Source: [Phialemoniopsis] sp. UDSM-2020 (taxonomy: Eukaryota; Ascomycota; Sordariomycetes; Thyridiales; Thyridiaceae). From it: a stretch of 64,000 nt of DNA. Below the pieces are notes generated by a model, which was not told where the DNA came from, did not search any database, and was given only the letters and a program-made list of their open reading frames with translations. Below are positions 42,102 through 53,583 of this stretch, piece after piece (within the stretch, counting starts at the first letter, position 1; every line of letters starts with the position of its first letter). The position numbers were made by a program, and so were the translations under genes. The DNA is taken from the NCBI GenBank assembly GCA_018873225.1, contig JAEILZ010000005.1, forward strand, positions 372,001 through 436,000, given 5' to 3'.

Positions 42102-42569
42102 CTTGTGCGCTGTGCTTCTTGCCTGCGATGGCAGCTCAGGGGGACCTGGCTGAGACGAGTATCTACATTGCGGCCCTCGTTTATCATATCTCGTTCGGAG
42201 GAGCTAGAAGTTGATGACGACTCGGCTACACGGAAATTAAATGACGAGTGAGCATTGGCACTTTGCGGGAACATCCTTATTAAATTGCCGGCAGTTCTTC
42301 CGACATGGATCTGGACGGGATGGTTGATCTTGAGGGGTAGACATGAGCCGTGTAAGTCGACATGCCGATCAGAACAAGCACTTTATCCAGCATTTTCCGA
42401 TCTCTGAGGACCGAGCTCGTCTATCCCAGTCCCAATTTGGCGCTTAGAGGCTCTTTTTATGACTCCTGTGAAGCTCAAAAACAAGACAGAACGCAATTGA
42501 GAAGCTCTGATAACATACAAAGTTCCATAACCAGGGTCGAAGCCCCACAGCACGAGTTTGTAGCCCTGG
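42102..42569. other. intergenic, beta-xylosidase promoter
   Basis: 468 bp upstream of the beta-xylosidase and downstream of the NmrA-like gene. No ORF of note. Confidence 0.5.
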
Positions 42570-43490
42570 TTAGGCATATTGCGGTAGGAGCCGCTCAAAC
42601 ATCTGGTTCATACTGATTCCAAAGGGGAAGTAATTGACGAACATGCCTCGCGAAATCCGAAACAGTATGACAGGAGCATAGACTAGACCCCTATCGCCTT
42701 CTTTGCTTGACACCCCAATACATGACAGCTCATTGTGCTCCGGATTCAGGGCTAGCTCCACGAAAGATGCGCCGAGATCCTCGTACGAGCAGCCCAGCCT
42801 GACAAACTTTGATGAAAGCTCGAATCCAGACCCCGGTTGTTCGACAAGAACATTCGGCTGCACCGAGAGGAGTGACAAGAGAGACGGATCTTGAGAGAGA
42901 ATAGCCAAAGCGACATCGAGATCCACGTAGCCCATTTGGAATGCCGTGGTGATGAGCCAGTTCACAAATCTAGGACGGTCCACCACAAAGCGATCGTTTT
43001 TCGATGACGAAGATAATAGAAGAACTCGCGGCGGTTGCCATGACGTGCTAGAGCTTTTGAGCGCCTGTAAAGCGTTGGAGATGGCAGATGCTGAGTCTTG
43101 AATGATTGTGCTGGGGCTCATGCCATTTGATCCCATGGTGCAGATGATGACTTGGGCGTTGTGAAGACATTTCTTCATCATGTCCGCGTCCTTGATGTCG
43201 CCGGTAAAAAGTTTCACCCTGGTATCGGATAGAAGATCTGGGAATATTTCCAGGAGTTTCTTGGAAGAGCGGACGTAAATCCTCAGGTCCGTGATCGCGC
43301 TCTTGAGAAGACCATGCAAAACCTCCCGCCCAGTTTTGCCCGTGGCCCCCAGAAGCGCGATACGTGTTGGTACCTCCATCCGAGAGATGGTCTCTCTGTC
43401 TTCACTAAGGGCTTCTCTTAGCCCTGTATCTTCGATGTTTATTTCGCTTCCAGAGGTCCCGCTTCGTGCTTGAGTCCTTCGTCTAAACAA
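42570..43490 (-). CDS. NAD(P)-binding NmrA/atypical-SDR-like protein
   Basis: Single open exon of 306 codons. The Rossmann motif ALLGATGKTGREVLHGLL begins about residue 45, followed by the RSSKKL segment and FTGDIKD, the usual NAD(P)-sensing pattern of NAD(P)H-binding NmrA-like proteins. The tail (MFVNYFPFGISMNQMF) agrees with fungal homologues of unknown role. Met at residue 38 (43379) is a good alternative start because the first 37 residues are low-complexity and unlike the family. Function unknown: a redox-sensing or reductase role is only family inference. Confidence 0.75.
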   Translation of the reverse strand: MFRRRTQARSGTSGSEINIEDTGLREALSEDRETISRMEVPTRIALLGATGKTGREVLHGLLKSAITDLRIYVRSSKKLLEIFPDLLSDTRVKLFTGDIKDADMMKKCLHNAQVIICTMGSNGMSPSTIIQDSASAISNALQALKSSSTSWQPPRVLLLSSSSKNDRFVVDRPRFVNWLITTAFQMGYVDLDVALAILSQDPSLLSLLSVQPNVLVEQPGSGFELSSKFVRLGCSYEDLGASFVELALNPEHNELSCIGVSSKEGDRGLVYAPVILFRISRGMFVNYFPFGISMNQMFERLLPQYA

Positions 43491-44055
43491 AGATTTGATG
43501 GCGAGCGAATGCTTGTACGTAGGGAAGATCTGGGGAAATCTGAACGAATATCTCGAGTCGTGGCATATATAGTGCCTGCCTCCTGCCCACAGTCTTTGAC
43601 TTTGGCTGGCCAGACCTACGTCTTAGACCGGTATCTTCGGCAGCATGTCTGGGGAGTGCCTGGGGAAATGTGGGGTGTGGGGAGGCTGTAGCCTCCCACC
43701 ACCGAAGCCACCACCATAGCGGGACGCCCACCTGCGGGACCGACTCGCGGAACTTTATGCGTCAACAAAGTCCGCGAAGCATGGATAGAGGCGGGAGCAG
43801 GCGGGACAGAGCAAGATTAAAAAAGTACGAGGTAGGCGATACAGACCACCGCGATTCATTCAGTAATTACTAATAGTCTCCCATCCATTGACCCCAGCCC
43901 TCCTTGTTCGCTCCGCTACACCTGTCGACAGTTCATAGTGTGCAAAATTTACGAAAGCATCAACGAACTGTACGGCATAGCCCGGGTGACCTGCCACCTA
44001 TCTGTAAACGACATTCCACAGTGTCCTGCTACCTGCTACAGGCTGAAGCTCGACA
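43491..44055. other. intergenic, divergent promoters
   Basis: 565 bp between divergent genes (NmrA-like and questin-oxidase-like). No gene or clear motif seen. Confidence 0.5.
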
Positions 44056-45511
44056 ATGGGCTCGATTCTTGACTACTCTGTCCGCCTGCCCAAAGCTACA
44101 GGGAGGGAGACGCTCGAGCTTGCTCTCAAATACGACGTCAAGGTGCTCGAGGATGACCGTATACAAACTCTGCGGCATTTGCTGGAAGAGGGCCACAAGG
44201 CTGTCGCACCTCTTCGGAATCCGAGCTTGATTTTGCACAGCCACTTGCCGCATGTAAGTCGTTTCACGGGACGAAAGATTTTAGGTAGTACCAGGGCCTC
44301 TGACTTCTTGTCAGCTTCTGGGGTCGGCCTATGCTCTTGGCGCCGACAAGGAACAGCTCGAGCGCACCTATGAGCACGACATCAAGTCTCTCGTCGCGGT
44401 TGACGAGTCCTTTCCGCGCGGCGACCAAATCACCGAGAAGAATTGGAGAGACCCACTTATGCAGAAGAAGTAGGTACATGGACAGAGCCAACGGGTGATG
44501 CATTGCTTCTCGAGCTTACACATGTGTACTAGATTTACCATGGCCTATGTCGACTTTTTCGACAGCGAAACCGAAAACAATGGCGGAGACTGGGACAAAG
44601 TAGTACAGACCTATCTTTTCTCAGGAGCAGAGCCGCTCGTAAATGGAGGTATTGGTGGCCGTACGACTGCCCATCGCTTTGATTGCAGATCTTTGGGGCG
44701 GAAATGCTGGCGTCGCTTAGTTGCCCATCCGTTCATCCATCTTGCTTACGCTTACGAGTTCAACATCCCCGAAGTCGCGTCGCAGGCACTGAGCCTCTTC
44801 TGCACCGAATATGCTCCGCTTCACGGGCTGCTTGATCAATATCCTCCAGACACCTCGACCTACCAGACCGCCTCTCTCGCCGAGGTACTCCGGCGCGTTC
44901 AGCTCGACAGTCGCTTCGACGGCCTTGTTGAGCACCCAGGCACAGTCGACTTTGGCATCATCCTCGGCAAGCGCTACGAAGCAGGCCTCGAGCACTGGAA
45001 TGCCTGGAAGGCCGGCCCCCCGGTCCAAGCTCTTGAACACATCTGCGACATGTCCGTTCTGGTGGCCATCAGCACAGGTGACCCCGAGAAGAAGTATGAC
45101 TTCTTTTACGCCCACGTTATGACGGTCGCCCACGCCCTACGCATCCTCTTCCATCACTTCCCAGAGGACCGCCGCGAGAGCATCTTGCGCCAGTACGCCA
45201 TGTTCGCGATCTTCATCTACATTCTGCAGTTCCGTCTGCCTCTTGATATGGACGTGATCGAATCGGTCCAGATTGAAGGCCGCGACTGGGCGTGGGTGAC
45301 GGAGGAGAGCCTCAAGCACAAATGGGCACTTGACGATCACTTCTTCAAGGTCGTGCGCGCCCTAAAGGCGTTTGCGGAGACGTACGGCGAGAAGGATGGG
45401 TTCTACTTGAAGGCGGCAATCAAGTATGTCACAGAGTTTGATGGGTGGGAAGGTTTCGGCTTGGGCGTCGAGGGTTTCTTGCCCAGTAGGGATGGCTATG
45501 TGCCAAATTGA
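44056..45511 (+). CDS. questin-oxidase-like (DUF4243/AflY type) protein, 419 aa
   Basis: Four exons (44056-44253, 44315-44469, 44533-44648, 44721-45511). The acceptor at 44720 was chosen because it rebuilds the conserved NG-VAHPFIHLAYAYEF segment. Family features include the N-terminal NPSLILHSHLPHLLGSAYALG region and the C-terminal HVMTVAHALRIL. Members such as the aflatoxin AflY and geodin GedK proteins catalyse Baeyer-Villiger-type ring opening of anthraquinones, though they lack a classical flavin fold. No polyketide synthase or tailoring cluster is nearby, so this looks like an orphan paralogue with unknown substrate. The third intron lacks an in-frame stop, so retention would also give an open frame. 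Confidence 0.82.
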
Positions 45512-46312
45512 TGTAGGTAATATGTATATGGCTATGCAAAGCGACGGTCCCTCGGACATCTAATCCATCCCTCTCTTGTAAAGCCGAGTGAAGGCCAAGG
45601 CCTAGCATCTACGTAATTGAGAATCGACCAGTAGCTAAGCATAATGATCCATGAGTCAATCACGCTGCTCATAAAACAAGCTTCAGGGTGCGATCCAGTT
45701 GTACCTTTAATTTTTCGGGATGCTTTTGAGGTAAAGTCTAAATAAGAATGTGTCTTGCCGACGCGGCTCGGACCATGAGCTAACTGTTTTCCAAAGTGGC
45801 GTCATGGCTTTTGCTTGATTTCAACAGTGTCACATGGCACCAGATACTGTAAAAAGCATTCGGGGCATAAACATGGCATGTATGACAAGGAAGACTGCGG
45901 CATCTTTGAAAGCTCAAGAAGAAGAGGCTGGTAATCGCAAAATCCCTGCCGAATGGTAGTTGAAGTCAATGCCGAGTGGCCATGCCGAGTTCTCGTGGGG
46001 AACAATCGTTGCGTCGCTGCGGGACCTCAGATGGCGGGACTACATTCGATAAGGTGCTCAAGTCGTGTTCCAAAGAGGACAGAATTTCCATGTCCCGCCA
46101 CCGTCTCAATATCTTTCATCCCAGCCAAATACGGATATGTGAACCGTGGCGAAGCACATGTAATATTTGTGGGACTTGTGCAAAAGATACAGAGTCTTCA
46201 ATGAGGACTTGCCTTCGAATCTTCGGTAAGAGGCTGATCCTAGACCATAGCTGAGCACGGACGGTATTATTCGATATCACCATCCTTTCTGGACTCATTC
46301 AAGCCATCACAA
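45512..46312. other. intergenic, 0.8 kb
   Basis: Between two genes on the plus strand. Only short unrelated ORFs. Nothing recognised. Confidence 0.5.
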
Positions 46313-47204
46313 ATGGCGTCACTACCAGTCAAGACTTGTTGCACCGTTGGTGTGAAGCATGAGTAAGTAGTAAACATTGCTTTCCTCTCACCAAGGATTC
46401 GACTCACAAGTTTCCAGAGGTACACCCACTGGCAGGATGGTTGAGATTGGCCATGGGTGGGGCGGATATCTAGCGACCCCTTCTGCTAAGCAAGATCACA
46501 CAGACGTGGGCATTCTGTATATCCCGGATATTTTTGGAGTCTGGCAGAATAGCAAGCTCATGGCCGATCAATTTGCCGCCAACGGATACCTCTGCCTCAT
46601 CGTTGATTCTCTTAACGGTGATCCAGTCCCAGAAAACAAGCCCGCGAATTTCGATCTCCCAACTTGGATCAAGCAGGGATCAGATGGGAAGAATCCCCAT
46701 ACAAAAGAGGCTATCGACCCGATCATTAGACAATCAATGGCATATATGAAAGGGGAGCTAGGGGTGACGAGACTGGGAGCGGTTGCATATTGTCTAGGCG
46801 CAAAGGTATTCGATAATTGTTGCAGGCAACGAACCAACCTTTTAGTAGTCAACCGCTAATTCTTTTTCCAGTATGCTATCCGGAACTTTCAGTACGGCCT
46901 TGAGGCTGCAGCCATTGCACATCCGGCGTTTGTCGAGGAAGAAGAGCTGGCGTCCATCACCGGCCCACTCTCCATAGCAGCCGCGGAGACAGATGAGATC
47001 TTTCCCACCCATAAAAGACACAAGTCAGAGGAGATACTGGCTAAGATGGGCCTTCCGTTCCAGATCAGTGTTTTCTCGGGCGTCACACATGGCTTTGCGG
47101 TTCGCTGTGACCAAACAAAGAAGGAACAACGGTACGCTAAGGAGCAAGCCTTTTTGCAGGCAGTTGCTTGGTTGAACGAGCACTTGCTAGGCCTAGATGA
47201 ATAG
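46313..47204 (+). CDS. dienelactone hydrolase family protein, 256 aa
   Basis: Three exons (46313-46362, 46418-46805, 46872-47204); the first has only 50 nt but supplies the conserved CCTVGVKHEGTPTGR start. The alpha/beta-hydrolase triad is readable: nucleophile Cys in AVAYCLGAK at the end of exon 2, Asp in AAAETDEIFP and His in SGVTHGFAVR. Cysteine dienelactone hydrolases open lactone rings in chloroaromatic and 3-oxoadipate-like pathways; most fungal members have unknown cytosolic substrates. Size matches the family. Confidence 0.9.
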
Positions 47205-47778
47205 ATTCAAGAATTCTACTGTGCCCTGATTTCAACATGGATAGAATTTAGCCGTCTAGTCTCGTCATGGCTCTTTCCGTAGACCATTGCCGTCTGACCT
47301 TTCGTCTTGTTCAAAATTTGATCAGTGCGAACTGGACATCTAGCATACACATTGGCGACATTGACGCTCCTGCGCTCCAAAAGCACGACCTACGAGAAGA
47401 GATTAGCCATGGGAGAATTAACACTAGGTAGTGTTGGAGCGTGCCCCACTAGTATGTAAGGATCTTGCTATCATGTACAGTACATCTGTGTACTCCTGAA
47501 GGTAACTGGGGTAGGTCCCACATCGCCCCCCTTTTTGCCGGCGCCTCGCCTCCCGCCTAACGTCACCCAACGGACAAAGTGACACGCGAAATGTCCGGAG
47601 CTGGCGACCGAACACCGAGCTCAAGGCGTCGAGAATGACGAAAGCGTACCACCCTTGTATGTTGAATCTAGCTCCGAGAACTTCCATTATGCTGGCTCTG
47701 ACTACACTATTACGGCAGTGCCAAATGGAGCATAGCTATTGCTGAGAACTAGTGACAGGATTTTTCGGTTGGATTAGA
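47205..47778. other. intergenic, convergent 3' regions
   Basis: 574 bp between convergent genes; no feature recognised. Confidence 0.5.
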
Positions 47779-50340
47779 CTAGCCACCTCCATCTGCAAAA
47801 GGGTTGGCGAGGTCATTGACTAGGTGTTCCAGTATGGTAGCGAACTTTCGAGATATTTCCCACGGACCCACGCGGCGCAGAAGATCGACCGCGTTGCACA
47901 GAGCACTAGGGTCGACGGAGCAGAAGCGTATCGAATGTGTTCTCCAGGCCCGCCTAGCAGAGCCAGTCTTCGGTTCGGACACTTGGAACTCCTGGCTGCC
48001 TGCTTCGTCGAGCAACGATGTGGAAGACTGTCCCTTTGACTGAAACTTGATGTAACAGTAGATCACCAACCCTGAATAGAACAGGGCCTTGGCTACGTGC
48101 ACGACCGGTTCTGTGCTGGTCTGAGGGGCCTCTAAGTGGCGTTGGATCAGCAAGGCGTGAAGTGCACAGCGCCGGGCATTAGAGGTCATAGCCCAAGTTC
48201 GGCCAGCTTCAACACTGTCCTCGGCTGCTGCGGGACCGTCCCGCCCAATGAGACGTTCCAGAAGATCGAAGTCGGCGTATAGGTACAGGAAGGCCTCGTG
48301 CCATAGCATGACAAGGCAATATGGATCTTCCGTGAACCCTTGTCCAGCTTTCGAGTAGTTCTTGAACCAATCCAGCAGTGTGGTGCGAGTACTCTGTACC
48401 TTGGAGGGGTTGATGGACAGATTCCTAGCCTCAAAGGTGGAGGCAATGATGGCGGCTAGCGAGCCGTAGGCGTTCATATGGGAGTAATATTGGATGGGTT
48501 GTGATATTTGCGAGGCATCGTCTTGTTGACTGCCAGACTTGCTCACCAACATGTCTTTTACAAGTGCTTGCCATTGCAGGGCGGATGGCGCGTTGAAGAT
48601 CTCCTCTGAAGAGCAGGGAGGAAGACAATCTCCACTGTGTCGCAGGAAAGGCTCGTGATGGAAGATGCTGGCCAGCTCGAAGTCATGAATGTGCAGCACG
48701 ATCATGATACGAGCAGTTTCCTCGGCCTTGATCCAAAGCTTCCAAGCGTCCTCGACGCTCTCCGCGCCCACAACTCCAGGGATTTGCAATGGGTCTCTAC
48801 ACGTGAACAAGCCCGCGCGACGCGCCCATGCTATGACGGTGCCGTGAAAGCACTCGGTCATGGTCAAATCGCTGGCATTTCCACTGAGCATGCCAAATGT
48901 TTGTCCTATTGTGGCGGCCTGGACCATAGAAAGAGCTTCTTGACCACCGCAACGTATCGAAATGTCCCACTGCCACTATGGTCAGCATATCTCACGGGGA
49001 CAAGATGTAGTCCTGAATGGGCTATTACTGATGTTAAGATCGCCTTGTTGAGCCTGAGATAGATCTTTTTGCCCTGCGCGATGGCAGGACCTGAACCGAC
49101 GAATAATGCGCCAATCGAGCATATCGAGAGAAGTAAGAGCGCATTTTCAGATGATGGCCGGAATGACGGAGCGTGGATGAGAGGTAAGAATTGATTAAAT
49201 CGAGCGAAATAAAGTTTTATGCAAAGGTTCTATCAAGTGTTAGTGACATCTAAATGCCGCTATGCGTGTCACTCACCAAGAAGTCTGCTGACGGAAGCAC
49301 ATCGTCGCTCATGCGAGGACGGAGTCGGCTTGACAGGTTGGCCCTGTAAGCCTCGTCGACCTGCTCTTGGTCGAACCTTGTGGGACCGTCTGGACTTGTG
49401 ACGTCGTGACCTATCCTGGTGTACCATGCCTCTTGGACGGTGGAATGCAGCCTGCTAGGGGTGGTCGGTAATAACTCGTCTGGTTTCTGGTTTGTCTGAG
49501 GCGCCTGAAGGATCTGCTGCCAATCTGGGATACTAGCAGAGATGGAGTCATTCAGTGCATGGATGTCGAACTCGTCCCCGAGCAACCAAAAGGGCTGGTG
49601 TGAAGTCAGATTCATATCCCAAAGGTTGTTCTCGGCGGGAGCACCCAGAAAGTCTAGATCACTGCTGATGTATTGGCCCCCATCTCCCGGTGTCGGTGAG
49701 ACAGCAAGTATGGCGGCCGGCGAGGCGGCATTTTGTCGTGCGTTGGAGTTACAAGGCGGGCTGAGCGGGAGAGGACCATCTCCACCCGTATCTAGGATCT
49801 CAAGCGACGCGCCGTCGATTATTGATTGTCGGTGCCGGGGAGTGAACAAGACTTGCGATGGCGAGTTCTGCGAACCATCGATGCTCCATGCACTGGGCAG
49901 AGAATGATTGCTGTACAGTCGACCACCAGAGTGACTGCTTGGCGATAGGTCGCATTGGACTACGATCGCTGATTCTGACCCGGATGGCGAGGGAATCTGA
50001 CCGACTTCAGCAGTGTTTGATGAGGTTGCTGCGTCGTGCGGCAGGGCATGTGTGCGGATATGTCGGAGGAGCGAATCGCTGGAAACACATATTAGTTTTG
50101 TGCAGGCATCACCGGTCACGGAGGCAAAAGACCATACTGTCGGCCGTAAGACTTAGCGCAAATGTTACAACTGAAAGGCTTTTCTTTCGTATGCGATCTC
50201 TCGTGTCGGACTAGGTGCTCGGTCTTTGAGAACCTCTGACCACAATAGCTACACCTCCTTTCCTGCTGTCGATGGCGCCGGTGAGTGGGGTTTGCGGGAC
50301 GCCCTTCGGACGCTGACCGGAGCGTATCCAGTTCGGCCAT
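47779..50340 (-). CDS. C2H2 zinc-finger / fungal_trans transcription factor, 798 aa
   Basis: Four exons: 50340-50138, 50078-49277, 49229-49029 and 48969-47779. Two C2H2 fingers open the protein, CSYCGQRFSKTEHLVRHERSH and CNICAKSYGRHDSLLRHIRTH; the second is rebuilt across intron 1. A Ser/Pro-rich linker follows, then the fungal-specific domain from LCIKLYFARFNQFLPLIH at the start of exon 3. This architecture is common in ascomycete regulators; targets are unknown. Intron 2 has a textbook CTAAC branch point. The class II aldolase gene lies upstream on the same strand, 477 bp away, which may or may not be meaningful. Confidence 0.9.
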
Positions 50341-50817
50341 GGTCGTGATTACTTTGCTAGGCAGCTCGAGATATAGGGGACAGTCGTAGAGGAGAGGGAT
50401 GGTGAGACTGAGAGACAGAGCCAGGTTGCAAGTGTGGATGGAGATCAGCGCCATGTTCCTACGAGTTGCAAGAAGAGAAAGCAATATTTAGCGATTCTAC
50501 TCGCTACGTCGACCTACATTACACACAGATGTGAGGAGGGATCATGACCCAGTACCTAGTTACCGCCGAGTCCCGTTCCCCGAGCACACCTTACGCCCGG
50601 CCGTCGAATTCCTATTGGTACAGCTCCCTGGGGAATATGCGGGGGTGGCTTGTAGCTCCAAGCTTTGGTACTTGCAGGTACCTCTACGCATTTCAAGGGA
50701 GGTCGAGCCTCCACCACCAGTAATGAGTTGAGCGGACGCAGTAGTGACGCAAAATATGTCCAAGTCAAGACCCTTGATATCTCAGGGAAATTTTGACTGA
50801 CCATTGAGGCACAATGT
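50341..50817. other. intergenic, promoter of C2H2 regulator
   Basis: 477 bp with an in-frame ATG at 50484 that would add a hydrophobic 48-residue leader to the C2H2 regulator; I consider it untranslated. No other feature. Confidence 0.45.
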
Positions 50818-51627
50818 TCATGCTTGATTCTTGTATAATCCAGCTGCCTCCACCTCCTTCACCCAAAGCTCCCAGGGTCGAGACACTGACCAGCGTGTCA
50901 TATCCGTGGTATCCCCAAATTCCCCGTCTCGTAGATAGTTAATCTGAGATTTGCCCGGCCCAAACATGGCCGCCGCCATGGTGAGGGCTGTCGTCTGAAT
51001 CCGGGCATTGGACTGCGTGAAGATGGCGCGGAAGACGGCGTCCTGGATGGACTCGCCCGCGGCGGTGAATCCGTGGCCCCTCATTAGAACAACAGGATGA
51101 GCGAGCGTCTTTCCATCTCCACTCTCAGAAAGTTCCAGGGCAAGCGCATTACCCAGACGCGTGCTGGAAATGAGCATGTCGCGCTTGTCGTCTTTCTGGT
51201 AGACGTCCTCCACATCGAAAACGGGCACCTTTGCACCCAAGAAACCGGCCATGTGGTAGCAAGGACGCATCGGGACGTTGCTGACGGTGTATGGCACCAC
51301 TGCCTCTGAGTGGCTGTGGACGACGCTTTGAACTTCGGGATAGAGCTTGTAGCACTCGCTGTGGATGCAACGCTCGGCGTATCCTTTGGCAGAACTGGGG
51401 TCGACCGGCTCGGCCGTGGAGACATGGTATTCGATCAAGTCTTCTGGAGAGGAGATAACAGCTGGAGCAATGGATCGGCTCATGATAAAGACATCGGGCT
51501 TGTCCGGGTGGCGGACCGACAAATGGCCGTAGGCATCGAGCACGCCTTGATGATGCAGGATATGGCAACCAAAGATGAATACGCGGTATAATGCTTGCAA
51601 ATTCGTATGGTTGGTCTCGACGCTCAT
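50818..51627 (-). CDS. class II aldolase/adducin-family protein, 269 aa
   Basis: Single exon. The fold is recognised by GVLDAYGHLSVRHP near the N-terminus, the metal-ligand pair in VVHSHSEAVVP, the acidic SAKGYAERCIHSECYKLYPEV helix and the third His in MRGHGFTAAG. Bacterial relatives are fuculose-phosphate and ribulose-phosphate aldolases/epimerases; fungal ones act on unknown sugar or hydroxyacid substrates. Zn2+ coordination by these histidines is expected. The gene lies just downstream of a small Zn2Cys6 gene on the same strand, which in turn is divergent from the TAXI-like protein; a shared metabolic role is possible. Confidence 0.9.
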   Translation of the reverse strand: MSVETNHTNLQALYRVFIFGCHILHHQGVLDAYGHLSVRHPDKPDVFIMSRSIAPAVISSPEDLIEYHVSTAEPVDPSSAKGYAERCIHSECYKLYPEVQSVVHSHSEAVVPYTVSNVPMRPCYHMAGFLGAKVPVFDVEDVYQKDDKRDMLISSTRLGNALALELSESGDGKTLAHPVVLMRGHGFTAAGESIQDAVFRAIFTQSNARIQTTALTMAAAMFGPGKSQINYLRDGEFGDTTDMTRWSVSRPWELWVKEVEAAGLYKNQA

Positions 51628-52121
51628 GATGGAATCGTGTTACTAGTAGTAATGGTGATGTGGTTGAAATTTATTGGGTAGAGATCGAGATATGAACCGC
51701 TCGCTCCCTCATAGATAAATCTGCAGAGCACTGAAGGTCAGCCCCGCTGCGATGCTGGTCCCACCACCACCACCATCGTGGGAAGTTCCGGGCCTAGGCC
51801 TCCCACAAGATGATGCTCCCATGATGATAGGTGTACAGAAACACCTTGCCTTCCAACAAGATATAAACTTTATCCTAGCCAAACAACGTGGCTGCTTTTA
51901 CGAGCAACGCGATCATAGGCTGAAAGGCACCGTGTCGGGTTTCGATACTTCTGGAATGGAAATTTAAGATGGAAGATGCACACACCTTCATATGTAGCAA
52001 CACGCCAGCTTCGCTTTGTGTACCTCTTTAACTACGTCAATCTCATCATATTTATACACTTTATCTATTCGAGTGGCTTTATAACGCGGTGGCAAGGCAA
52101 TACACGTCTTACAAGTCCCTT
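51628..52121. other. intergenic, aldolase promoter
   Basis: 494 bp between two minus-strand genes. CCACCACCACCACCATC repeat-like run at about 51760-51777; nothing else. Confidence 0.45.
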
Positions 52122-53231
52122 TTACGACCTCCCTATGATTGGGTCTTGGATATCGAGAAAGTCAAGAAAGCGCATATCAGGCTTCGGGTTTTGTTCGGTA
52201 AACCCTTCGGCCGGTGTAAGGGTTTCCATCACAAGATTGTTCAGTGTTGTCCTGGGCGTTGGCCGTGTGCGATCGAATCCGACCCCTGCTGGCCTCGATA
52301 ACGCGCTCGTACCTGTAATAGGATTCAGGAAGGAATGCGGGGTTTCTGGTTACTGCGTGAGCTTTCTCGTTCACAAAGTGTTTACATGACATGGAATGGG
52401 CATACCTGGTGAATATATGTTCCTACTCTGCCGCTTCAGCATGTCATAACATCTGGGAATCATCCCGTGTTGCCTGTCGATTCTATCAAGAGCAATGATA
52501 GCGTGGCTTAACGAGGCTCGCAATGCAGCCACCAGCTCAAGAAGCTCGGTGTTCATAGGACTAGTTGGGCAATTTCCTAGATCCCCTGCCGAGTTGTCCG
52601 CGTGATTCATCTCATTGATATCGTCACAACCGAGTGATACATATGCCGTCGGATCTGTGGTGGTGATATCGTGCCCAATAGGGGTCGTGGTATTGTCGGT
52701 TCCATCTGTCACGGAAGGTCGGGGTGCTAGAGGGATGCTGCGGATCATACGATTAATTTTCGAGAGTGCAAAGTAGCTGGGCGGATGTCTGGTACACCGA
52801 CCCGGCAGCAAATATGTCTTGATAAGCATACGAGGGTTGAACTTACGCCTCTCGTCCGTTCCAAGTGTCAGAAGTCGGTGAGGTACTGGCAGTCTCAGCA
52901 TGACGGTATGTGCATCCCGCTCCCAACGCGATGCAGCCACTGCATCGAGGCCGCTGGCCGTTACACTGAATGAGCTCGCTCGTCAATGTACTGCATTGCT
53001 CATACATCAAAGAAAAAAGGCTCAACTAACTCGTGTCTTTCGAATTCTACAAGTGTTACATGCGCACGGGTTGCGCTGTCGCTTTAGCGGTCTCGGTTTT
53101 CGTGACCCTGAGGGCGCCGGTGAGGCCCCTGCGAGTGATACTGGTGAAGATGGCTGATCGAGTCTTGCCGTGCGGTCCCCCTGCTGAGAAGCATGAGGAG
53201 GCCATAGCTCGTTGTACAGCCTTTCTGCCAT
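52122..53231 (-). CDS. compact Zn2Cys6 regulator, 304 aa
   Basis: Four exons: 53231-53031, 52965-52847, 52776-52406 and 52345-52122. Splicing of intron 1 completes the zinc cluster, CNTCRIRKTR|CNGQRPRCSGC...C, giving the canonical CX2CX6CX6CX2CX6C. No fungal_trans domain follows; the C-terminal part (EL..LVAALRASLSHAIIALDRI) is short and helical, as in AflR-like cluster-specific regulators. The gene is head-to-head with the TAXI-like gene (352 bp), so that protein and the aldolase are the most likely targets. Intron 3 is less certain; without it the protein ends soon after residue 230. Confidence 0.72.
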
Positions 53232-53583
53232 CCTCGTACGAGGCGCACAGAAAAATGTGCAAGCCGCGAATGAAAAAGTCGATTATCACACACACCCACC
53301 AGCTAACTAGACTTGTACTTACGGCTTAGAAGACAATAGCAATCAATAAGCGGGGAATGTCTTGCTGCCGCTACATTCCTAGGTCCCTCAAAAGTCGTCC
53401 CGCAAGTGTTACAGTTCCAGATCTGTGGGGCTTGCGGGACAGTGGTCCTCGTCCTCGCTGACAACAACATGACTAGCCAGCGGAAACCTCAACGATATCA
53501 TCGCCTTTGAGCTTGGTGGCTCATTTAGGCCCTCTCAAACATTTTCTCAATCAGATTGTCCTTCTCAGTACATCACCACAAGG
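53232..53583. promoter_or_regulatory. divergent promoter, Zn2Cys6 regulator and TAXI-like gene
   Basis: 352 bp between start codons. No repeated motif found by eye. Confidence 0.5.
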
